Shown here: positions 47,701-57,900 of the stretch, piece by piece
How the letters are laid out: each line of letters begins with the position of its first letter
How positions within the stretch are numbered: position 1 is the stretch's first letter
Assembly: GCA_021401465.1 (NCBI GenBank)
Contig: JADDMT010000148.1
Location: 1-63,697, forward strand
Source of the DNA: Teratosphaeria epicoccoides
Lineage: Eukaryota > Ascomycota > Dothideomycetes > Mycosphaerellales > Teratosphaeriaceae
Reading direction: 5' to 3'
DNA length: 63,697 nt
Program-made: the position numbers and the translations under genes
Notes under the pieces: model-generated
What the model saw: the letters and a program-made list of their open reading frames with translations, nothing else
Databases searched by the model: none
What the model was told of the DNA's origin: nothing

Positions 47701-50027
47701 CGGGCTGGCCACGTAAAGGGCATTGACTGTCGTGCCGGTCCGCATTGCAGTGTCGAGATGATGAGAGGTGAGCACTCTCGATGGCGGTGATCTCGATCTC
47801 AGCATAACTCCTACGCGTATCTTTGACCCTCGCGAGAGCTCTCGCAGCACAAAGGGCTGTACTTGTTCTGATGGCGATGGAGGGGATACGGGAGCATCAG
47901 CGGCCTCAAGAGCCACCGGCCCCGAACGGAAACGCAGACTGTCGCAAGGCTGTGGTTAAAGACTATCGGACCGTCGCAGCGTTATTCGAGAGTGCTTCGT
48001 CACGTTCGAAGGTGATGTGCCCGTGACCGTATATCTCCTTTCGTTCAAAGTACGAGCACAGTATAATTGGTGCTTGACAGCTGTCCAATGCGCTCACGGA
48101 CGTCAGTATCGTTGTCATTGAAGCGAAGTGGTAGTGGGATGCTGAGCTGGAGAGTCTTTTTCTCCAGTCACTGGCAATGCCAGTGGGCTGATGAAAAGGG
48201 AGTGTGCCCGAAGGCGTAGCCATCAAAAATTGTGCACGCGCCGATCTCAGAGGTCTATTCACTAATCGGAGGGAGGACCTTATTCATGAGCAAGGCCTCA
48301 TCGCAAATGAGGGTGGCCGAAACCACGCTCGCCACGCTGCTGCTCGGCGAAAGGGACTTGGCTCAGGAAACATCATTCGCTTTTATGCACCTGTTTCGCG
48401 CTAGCGGAGCCGCGTCTCCCTTGAGCCGCGGCAAGCAGTTGGCCTTACCCGCCTCGCAGAGCGTGTTGGCTTCAGCGTCCATGCTACTTGTGCCAGTGCA
48501 TGAGGGTTACTCAGTATTTGCTCATTGTCTGCGCTGCATCAAGCTGAGAAACCTCTCCTCCTGGTGTAAGACAGAAGTATCGCGGCGTTGAGAGGAAGCG
48601 TCGTTGCGGGCGGCCTGTCCGAGCAGCCTTGTTCTCCCAAACTTGCCAATCTCAAGTTGCTAGTCGGGCCATCTCAATACTATGAGACTGTTGCCCGACG
48701 TCAGCTCTACGCTGTCTTGTATCATGCGCGTTTGTCAATTCACCCTAGAGTTGGCGTCGATGTCTGGGAGGAAGCAATGCCGCATGCTGGCTGTCAGACT
48801 GCCTTGCCTCAGCTTCACGTCCTGTGCTGTCCATATTGGTTAAGGCCTTTTCAACTATACGAGAGTGTTGCCCGGTATATGCTCGACCTTCTCATTTGCA
48901 TTATCTGCTGTCCAGCCTACTGTGAAGGTTACCGCCGCCCGGCGGAGGAGGCGTTCCAGGTCGCCAAGTCCGGCACAACTTCGCGCTCTGGACTAGTTGA
49001 ATATGTTTTGCGGTTGCCCTTCCGCTTCCAACCAATTACAAATCAGCTCTCAAAGAGCGCTCCAAGGAGCACATCAAAAGTAAGGTAAGCAATTCGTGAT
49101 CGTGACGGCAACGGGAAATGGCAGTGGCAGGCCGACAACAACATTCTTTTTTGGCGATGATTTTTTTGCTCCGCATGGACCTGGATGGACCATTGAAAGA
49201 GCATGCATCGCTCTATTGCGATTACTTCTCTTTGCTAGCGTGTCATGCGCGTTTCTTTTACCTGCGACTGCCATTGTCTGAACCCGGCAGGCCCCAGCTT
49301 GACTATTTATTGTTATTGCGTTCGATTCACATCCAATCAGCGTCCTGGGGCATGACGATAAACTGCACCAGGGACAAGGTAGGTCAATTTCCTAATCTTG
49401 ATCTAGGCGCCGTCCTGGGAGGTAGCAGCCCCATGGAAGGTGACCACCGAGGTGGAATGGTCGTTTCTCGTGAGCCAAACGTCTTCGGACACTCATGAGG
49501 GTGTAAGGTCCGCACCCTATCTTCGATCAATTGAAGCAGATCGAAGTGGCGTTTCTTTTTTGCTGCTTTTTTGCTGATGCATGCCAACAAAGGGAGCCAG
49601 AGCCGACCAGGTCGTACGTGAAGGTCGAATGCATTGATTGTTGGACCTTGTCTTTTCGAGCATGCTTCCATTCACCGAATGTTCAGGAAGGTAAATGATA
49701 CATTGTTTGCTCTTCCTACTACATTTATATTGATCGGACGACTTCAGTCCACCACCCCAATCATTCGTACATTCTCATTTTAGTATCTGCGACCACTGGA
49801 TTTTGCAGCTCTGCTGCTATATACACATCGATCCTTCACAGTATAGTATATTCGGGCAGCCGGTCAAAAGTGTCTTGTTTCGCGAGCCAGCACTTTGCAT
49901 TCCCTGAGCGTGGACTTTCGTAACTTCCGTCTTGGTGGCGGCAAGTTGCGCTGCGGCACTCCTTTAATCAATTTCTTCCTTTTGCAACCTTTCCATTGCA
50001 ACGTCTCCATCGCACAATACCATCACA

Positions 50028-50461
50028 ATGTCCCAAAGACCACTCAGAAGCATCATCCGAAGGGTAGCACAATCAATCCACGCGCCAGCAGGCACCTCGC
50101 CTGTGGGGAACTACTCAGGCTTTGGCGCATTCATCAGGGACGCATTTGAGCAAGGCTCGTGAGTATCAACATCTTCTCAAGCGAAATTGTTGTGCTGACT
50201 AGAAAATACAGGCCTCCACACATACAGCCAGCACCCCCGATCTGGCGATTCCTCGTCATCACGCCAGCGATGATCGAGGACCGCAGGGAAAGGGGGATGT
50301 ACGAGTGGAGCTGGCACAGCTCCTACGTCCTGCCGCCGGAGGACGAAGAGAGCAGCAGCGATGAGGAGGACGGAGCAGAGGATGGAGATGATGAAGAAGA
50401 AGAAGAATCGGACGACCAGATGCCGGAGGAGATGCGCAGATGCATGAGCATCATGTGGTAA
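50028..50461 (+). CDS. Small hypothetical protein with acidic tail, two exons
   Basis: Model: exon 1 50028-50158, intron 50159-50211 (53 bases, GTGAGT donor, CTGAC branch-like site, ACAG acceptor), exon 2 50212-50461, 126 residues. ATG follows CATCACA, a good fungal start context. The N-terminal half is basic then Pro-rich; residues about 65-80 include RFLVITPAMIEDRRERGMYE; residues about 90-115 are a dense Glu/Asp/Ser run. The stop TAA at 50459 is followed in the same frame by about 20 coding-like codons, so the gene may once have been longer or may continue by splicing (see next entry). No family recognised. Confidence 0.55.
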
Positions 50462-51079
50462 CACGGCAGGGAAGAGGCATTGGCAGCAGAGGAGATGGGC
50501 AAGTGCAAGCAGCAAACCAAGGTCCTCATCGCCTCTAAGCTCATCAGCACACGTCTGCAGTGGTTTTTGCAACACTGGACAGGCTTTCGATGCCTTCGTA
50601 TCAATCGACGACTGTGTCAGCCTCGTCAAGCGCATCGGCAAAGATCTGAGCAAGGTCCAGTCCAGGGAGAGCAGCAAAGGTGCGCGTCGATGACCATCAT
50701 GGGGCAGAAGATCAACAAGTTCCGGCAACAGGCGAAGGAGATGGTCGAGGGCTATGTTGTACTCACCACATTCCCCAACCCACGCTCGGAGTCGTCCAAG
50801 CAAGTTTCATGTCAGAGCGTCTCTCGTCTGCTCGAGGCCTGCCCATGCAACATCAGAAAGTGCTTTCCAGCCCGGAGCGTTGAATATGAAGGCAGAGAGA
50901 TGGCACTCGGATAGGTTTGTCAAGTGTCAGGCCGACAAGGCAATGCTTACGAAGTTGAAGACGAAAGCGGAGGAAGTGTTTGCCGTTGTTGGGATATGTA
51001 TAAGGGGGCGATGGCAAGTGAAAGGGAGTGGAGCAGATCAGAGAACGACGAGTACCAAGAGGACTCGAGAGGCGCATTA
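50462..51079 (+). other. Coding-like fragments downstream of the 50 kb gene
   Basis: Three pieces look like protein in different + frames: a Glu/Ala/Lys-rich piece right after the TAA (50465-50523), a piece near 50582-50672 (starts AFDAFVSIDDC), and a C-terminal piece 50886-51079 with RWHSDRF and a Lys/Glu-rich helix-like segment. The middle piece would join in frame to the first by a 61-base intron with a weak GTCCTC donor. RWHSDRF recalls the RWHPDRF motif of some fungal proteins. Taken together this may be one multi-exon gene with a nonsense change, or a decaying copy. Confidence 0.35.
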
Positions 51080-52573
51080 GACGAGCAGAGGACTGGGCTT
51101 TCTGAAAGTGGCAGAGACGACCATGTCAGCGAACATAACTCTGAACGACAAATGAGTAATGTTCGACATCAGACATGACACAATTCACCACGAGGAATGT
51201 CATCTCACGAAGCATGGCACAATCGTATCCACGTGCCAGAATCAGCGTAATGGATTAGAGCAGTAAGGCACAACACCGCTGCAGACTAGAGCATGGCAGA
51301 TTCTCACGTAATGGCTACAACCAGACTCAGAAGCCATGAATGGCATGCATAACACCAGAGCTGTGCCAGTTCACAAAAGAGACAAGAGCTTAACAGGGTC
51401 AAGAGGCCACGGCGAGATGGCAGGCTCGCACAACAACATTCACAAAGTCTAAAGACCATCAAGTTGTGCAACTCACGTCCATCAACTCCTGCTGGAAGGC
51501 ATGCGATCAGCCTCGCCGAAGGCCCTACCCAGACAGAGCCGAGGCTATGCTCCTTGCCCTATTGCCCTATCTCACCCTGGTCAGGAGTCACGAGCGGAAG
51601 ATCCTGTTCGAAAGACGATGTAGGCGGCTCTTGGGCGACACCGTCACCAACTCGCGCCAGCGTCCGGCCTGAGCGACGATGCCAATAGTTCGGGAACAGC
51701 CCGTAGTACGCTTGAGAGGTAGCCGCATGATCTGTGAGTCCTCGAAGATCGTGACTTTGGTACCGATCGTCTACGGCCCACGCCTAGTGATCGCGCAACG
51801 CCCCGAAGGCTTCCGCAGCCCATGAACGCGCCCACTATCTTTCGGAACCAGTCGTGCATCGGAGGGATTGAGCTGCTGAGCGTTGGCGGCAGGGTGAGTC
51901 GATACTGTATTGATTCCTCCAGGAGTGGATTGCCGTGTCTGCCAAGGCACCGACAGCGGATAAGCCCATGACCGAGACTGTAGTCTGTCGGTCCAATGTC
52001 GATGTCAGCATACACCCCGCCACCTGGGATGGATACAGAAAGCCCTTTGTATCCAAGTTGTACGGCTACGATCCGTGATTCCATCTTAGACGTGGTCATC
52101 TAAGTGAATTCGGGTCGGCACGCCGACCTGATCATTTGCGTTACGTGCAAGCGATTGGAGTCCGATGACCACACCTACCATCAGTCAGCAGCTTACGGAC
52201 GCCTGAATCGGCCTCCGTAAGTTGACTTGGTCGATGAGAGATCCCATCTACACGTCGATGAGCCCTGCATTCGACCCATCAATACATAGACGACACGGTA
52301 AAGACTGTGTTTGTACTACTGTCGTCGATAGGAGCTGAAACGATAGACGACAAAAGAAAAAGCCTGCACATCGGTGCCCTGTTCACGAGCCAGAAGTCCT
52401 ACGCACGCCCGCTCCCACCTCATCGATCGATTGCTCGCGTTTGGCTCAGACGTCCTCTGTCATGCCCGTCATCGATTCTCCCGCCCACCAGCGACGCCAA
52501 GAAATGCACGGACCAAAATCCAATCACACCAACGCCATACGCTTATGCGGAAACCAGCAACCCCAGGCTACCT
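51080..52573. other. Intergenic, no supported gene
   Basis: Short overlapping ORFs only. A 151-codon minus ORF at 51644-52099 was examined and rejected (see rejected list). Confidence 0.45.
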
Positions 52574-53498
52574 TCACCGATCAACCGCACCATCATCCGC
52601 AACCTTTTGATCCTCCGTCTTCAGCCCTACGCTCTTCCTCAGCATCCTCGCCAACCGAGTACAAGTACCAACTCGGTCGTCGCCACACATGCACTTTACC
52701 AGATAATGTGCGACTGTACTGAAGACCAGGACGCTGAAGCCTACGACGCTCGTGCTGAAATTGATCAGAGCGCTTGACATGGAACGAAAGGGGTCGGTCT
52801 CTGTCGCTCCCGATTCCACCCTCCCCGTCCTCTTGCGGTGGCGTTCCTGTGATTGTTAAGTAGCTCGGCACCACCAGCTTCAAAGCCGATGGGCCGTGGG
52901 AAGACTCGAGGGCCATGTCATCCCGAAGGTTCGGCGAGTGATCTGGGGTCAAGCCTGGTATGTCCTCCACTGGCAGTGGCGGCTTGGTGGTATCTGGGAC
53001 GCCATGTGACCGACTACGTTGCTGTGATCGCCTCAGCGCCGACTCTTGCGAAGCCATGAAGTCGCCCCACTTGCTGGGCAGGCTGTCATGCTCCTCCTGA
53101 GCGCGTCGTCTGTCATTGTCGAAAAGCGCAAAGTCCGTGATACCAGCGTCCCACTCAACCTCCTCTCCGTCGTCGGCGCTGTCGTCATCCCAGTCGTCGT
53201 ACGCCATGACCGGTGAAAGGTAAAAGTCTTCTGGGTGATCTTCCAAGTCGTCCTGGAAGTGGTCGATGACAGGCTTGGTCTTTGTAGGTGCAGACATGAA
53301 TCCAAGCTCGGTCTTATTTGCTGACCACCCATCAAATTTGATCCACTGATTGGGCGGCCATGTGTATGTGCGCGCCAGCTCAGGCCGACGTGGTGACATG
53401 GCAGTAGGCATGAAAGCAGTCGTGGTTGGCGGCACGCGACTACTTCCTCGAACCAGGTAGCGCAGTACTGTGGGGGAGTGCGTGGTGCAATCTTGCAA
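52574..53498 (-). pseudogene. Hypothetical protein with C-terminal membrane segment, frameshifted
   Basis: A 301-codon ORF (53498 to 52593) reads as protein over its first 220 residues: an N-terminal Pro/Thr-rich part, a WPPNQWIKFDGW segment, an acidic stretch (DDWDDDSADDGEE near residue 100) and a Ser/Arg/Pro-rich linker. From about 52.83 kb the protein-like signal moves to another minus frame (ending at 52574) that carries a clear hydrophobic segment of about 22 residues (52697-52765) followed by a basic tail. A one-base slip in or near a G-rich run at 52795-52850 would join them. No intron fits. It may be a real mutation or a sequencing error. The corrected product would be a tail-anchored type protein. 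The start is uncertain: coding-like sequence also exists upstream in another frame to about 53.76 kb. Confidence 0.5.
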
Positions 53499-54966
53499 GC
53501 GTGGTCCTTGACTGACATTCGGACTTGTTCGTTCGTCAATCTGCAGCTTGACGGCGCGATCGCCGCCGCAGGACTGGTGTATGTCGCGTTTTCCCGGCGC
53601 GCAGGCCGGTCCAACCGTGCTAGGCTCTCAGTGGGTGTAACTTGCGAAAGGCGGCGTGGGGAACTCTGCACGTCGTTTGTGAGGTACTCAAGTAAAGATG
53701 CGAACGAGCGACAAAAGGAAAATAGGCGCCTCGAACGAGTGCGAACGGTTGAGGTGGCAGGCACTCATATGTATGATGACTCCGCCCAACAGTCAGGCCG
53801 CCTCGCCACTCGATCTGGCATGGCGGCATGAAGGCAGAGCGTGACTGATGGGGCTTGGACGGACGACCACTGTCAGATGTGAGACATAGGTGAACAGGCA
53901 GCCACCAGTCAGTCCACGATGGATCGGCTTTGGACTCCACCTGGGAGGTAGCAGTAATCCGCCTCAGCCAAGGTCCAAGACTTCTTCTACTGACGGGCAT
54001 CATGCAAACGAAGCCCACTGGGGAGGATGTTCGCAGCCTCTCAAACGCCAACTCCTGCAGGAACGGCCTCGTCTACGCGCCAGGCGCCTTTAGCGCAGCG
54101 ACGCGGTAGATTGCGGAAAGTCCGCCATGTACTGTACAGCATCGCGGCAAGAACTATCATGGACCGTTGCAAGCGAGCGACTCAGCTGGTCTGGTGGCGG
54201 ACAGAATCGAAGATGTGGTGGGTTGGATCTTCGCCCGAGTGGGCGTAGGCGGTCATGGGAGCGACCCGTCAGCCTGCAGGAGGATCTACGCCGCGTAACC
54301 ATTGTCTCGGTTTTTGTCATTCAGCTGTCCGCAGCTCAAGCATTTCTTGGCTCAGTGCTCGATGCAACGCACTGTACCCTTTCGATGACAGAGATAGTAC
54401 ACGCTGAAGGCGATCGTTTCTCGAGACCAACGCGGTCGTTGAGGTGAGGTGTATACAGAGCCCAAGTGAATGGAGCGGCTCGGGCGGTACGAACCGACGT
54501 CGATCATATATTTGACTTTCGGGGGCAGAACTCGAACACAGTACATGTGCCTTGGACAATCGGACGCATTACCAAGGTGATCAGGCTCATGTCATCACTC
54601 AGAGCAAGGGGGGCATCGGTGGGGCCATCTGAGAAGACTTGTGCTCTATGTCTCTGTACCAAGTCTTGGTGGCGGCCCATACATGCCGCCCCTTGTGCCT
54701 TGCGGCTCTATTCCATGTCTCACTTGACCGCATGACTTATCGCTCGCGGCTCCAGGTCATTTGCGCTTGCGCGCAACAGACGGCGACACGAGCTTGATTC
54801 CTGAAGGAGGAAAAGCGTCATTGCTGATTTGATGCTACAGACTCGACCTGCTCTATCACTGCGTTCAATTAGATCGCTCGCCAAAAGAGCCAGCACCATC
54901 GTCAGCAGCAAAAGACATGAACTCCGGCATCGCTTGCCGGGTGCGGACTTCGTTGACGTCTTGGCC
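53499..54966. other. Intergenic, no supported gene
   Basis: ORFs of up to about 140 codons on both strands show no protein features. The first 270 bases may contain an upstream exon of the gene at 52.6-53.5 kb. Confidence 0.45.
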
Positions 54967-57900
54967 TCAAGCTTTGGGCAGGTTGCTGCCATCGTATCCG
55001 AAGTCGTCCTCCCGGACCTCATACGGAGGTAGCTCTTCCGGCTTCAAATGGTTGCCCAAGACTGTGCGACAAGTCATCGCGAAGCGAAGGTAGCCCTCAG
55101 GTGCCACCTTGTGCTCTAGGTACTTCTGGATATCATAGCCGTCCATGACGACAATGTCACCGTGGTTGAGGGTAATAGTGACAAGGTCGCCAGCCTTTTT
55201 GCTGCGGTCGGCATAAATACCAAGCTCCTTTGGGAGTGTTTTCAGGCGCCTGTTGTACTCAGCTTTGTCTGTAATGGTCTGAAGCTCGTCCCAAGCCTGG
55301 AGCCGCTGCTCGTAATTCACACTTCCAGGCACAGGTCTTTCCTGATTGAACACACCGGTCTTGGAGCAGCCAAAGTAGTATTTCGCCTTCATGCGCATGG
55401 ACATCTTCGCAGAGCCTCCAAGCGACAGCGTAGTGATGCAGGGGCCGAGGCCTTCTTCGCCATCGTCGTGATACTCAATCTTTTGACCTTCAAGATAGGC
55501 GAAGATGAGTTCTTCATTGAAGTTGGTATTGCCTTCAGGGTCTTTCATCAGGTTCCTGGCAGCCCATTGCAGGCGCGAGCGGCAGGCACGAGCAGCGCGT
55601 GGGGCATTCTCAAATGAACGAGACGCACCGCCGGCCACAAACTTGTACGGCATTCCATAGTTGACGGAGAAAGCTGTCATGAAATCGCCAGTCTCCACTT
55701 GACCTTCATCGGTCTGGGATACAGCAGCTGAAGACTGTGAAGGTTCAATGACTCCAACTGCCTTCCCCTTCATCTCCAGTTCGGCGGCACCTTCCGTGGC
55801 GAGATCGAGTGTCTTCTCCGTCTGAGCCTCGGTCTCCGCTTCAGTGTCAGCTCGAGTATTCGCTTCGGCCGCATGTTGAGCCATTACCGCGTCCTCGGAG
55901 CTTGTATGATCACCTGGAGAATTTTGAAGATCGTGAGTGTCAATCGGCTCCGTGTCCGCCTGGATGATGGTCTCGGTCGACCGGGACTCATTATCCGTGC
56001 CCCCCTGATCTTGCACAATAGCAGCAGACGAGTGGGCTCGCACATCAGCTTGCTCTGTCTCGATCTCCATATGCACCTCGGCGACGACTGAGGAGCGTTG
56101 AGCAGCCGGATCATGTCCCTCCTGATTCTGCGCATGAGCTGGAGACGAGTCGACTGACCCACCAATGCGCGTCTCCTGGGCTTCCATGTCGACGTAGGTG
56201 TTGCTGCTGACTTCGGTGTCCATGAGACTTGGCCCATCAGTCGCCTTGATGGCGGCTGCACCGCCATTCTCCTCTGCCTCCGCATGTGCCTCCGTATCAA
56301 CGTCGGCATTGGTGTCGGTGCTTTTTGGGAAAGGTGATGCGTCCTCTGCATTTGGTCTTTCAACGCTGAATAATACGCGGGCATCTGGCGCCGAAAAGTC
56401 GTGGTATTGCGTGCGAAGACTATGATCCTCGCCAGATTTGAGGCCATGTGCATAAGCCTCCTCCACTTCATCAGCCTGCATGGGCTGATTGTCTTGACTA
56501 GAAGACAGGCGCGGCATATTCTGGGGCTCTGTCGGCGGCGTGGGTAGCTGAATCTGCTCACTCGACACTTTTACAGGCTTGGTGAGCTGGCTGCTTGCCG
56601 CTTTCACGAGCCTCGGCGACTTGTCCTTGGGACCCGAACCTTTCTCGACCTTGAACCTCCTACGTTCCAGACCCATGTCCTTGATCTGCAACTCTTCGAA
56701 CATTTGATCTGGTCCGTCAGGCTCCTGGTTGATACTTTTGTTTGAGACGGCATGCACAAGTTTGCCCTTGATGCCGTCAACAGTATAGGTATAGACCTTG
56801 TAACCATGCGCAGAGGTTACTTCGACTTTGACGCACGCCTCATGCTTATTGCGAGCAAGAGAGGGCCCGTCGCCAAAAGTATCCCATGGCTGGTGAAGCG
56901 CAGTCTGCGTAATAGGTGGGTGGTTTGCGTCCAGCTTCCAATTACATTTCTGGTTCGCGTTGTCGCAGACCCATCCTTTGAAACGGTAGCGCGGGTTGCA
57001 CCGACCGCACTCGGGACAGACAATACCACGTGTATTGATGTATGAGAGATGGCTGCCAATGGTCTTGCCAAAATCTGGCGGAGGAATGCGCACATCATAG
57101 GGCTCCGCCTCGGTTGCCCACTGCGTGCGGTGAAGAAGAAACGCCGGATCGTAATTCATAGCGCCCGTAGGAGCCGATCTGCCGTCGACTTTCCAGAACG
57201 ATGCGCACTCAGAGTTGAGGCAAAACCAGCCTTCGAGGTAGATGCGAGAAGATTCTTGATGGCAGATGATGCAAGCTTTCCTCTCCATGGGGCCGACTTG
57301 CTGAGTAAAGGGAACGTCATGACGCTCACGTGGAGCGTGCCAAACCTCGCTGTTGCTGTCTCCGCCCAGTCTCTCGAAACGGTACTTCACGGTGTTGTAG
57401 GCCTTCTTCCCCTTACCCGCTGTCTTCTCGGTCCACACCATGGTCGGCTTGTACCAGCCCAGCACACAGTATTTGTGAGGCATCTTGACAGGCGACCCTA
57501 CGTTCTTATCGCCGCAAATGATAATGACTGGGTTCTGAAGCTGGATATCGTTGAGGACAGCCTTGGCCTGCGCTTCGGACATGGACTGATCTTTGCCTTG
57601 CACCATGCTTCCAGAGCTGTCCGACTCCATACTGCCGCCAGCACGGGCAATGACGAGGTCAGTGTCCATGTGCTCACGACAGTGGCCAATACCATCGAAC
57701 AGAAAAGCGTAGACGTGGCTGTCATTCGCGTGGCAGCCGCCTTGCGGCTTCTTGAAGAATGGCAGAGTCTCGATGAGGCTCTGACGACTGTCCGCCCAGA
57801 CTCTTGGCTCGAGTTTTGGCTGGGGCTTGTCGACGGTTGGGACATTGCGATGCTGGGTGAGTGCATGAGACAGCTCTAGCATGTTTGGATCCATCTGGAA

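Larger units (their letters stand above)
38107..50027. other. Gene-poor region of about 12 kb with balanced composition
   Basis: Composition is normal and not RIP-like. ORFs reach about 240 codons but their translations show no family motif and many overlap on both strands, as expected by chance in sequence of this GC content. I found no tRNA with a clear B box. Local repeats at 38.3, 40.8 and 44.6 kb are listed separately. It may hold long non-coding RNAs, decayed genes or old non-RIPped repeats. Confidence 0.55.

Noticed and set aside
47010..47726. 238-codon + ORF, with a 185-codon ORF opposite at 47166-47723
   Set aside because: Arg/Ser/Cys-rich on one strand and no domain on either; consistent with random ORFs in balanced-GC sequence.
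51644..52099. Minus ORF with GGGVYADIDIG, recalling the DxD segment of OCH1-like glycosyltransferases
   Set aside because: The flanking residues do not fit that family and the rest of the ORF is low quality; too little to call a gene or pseudogene.
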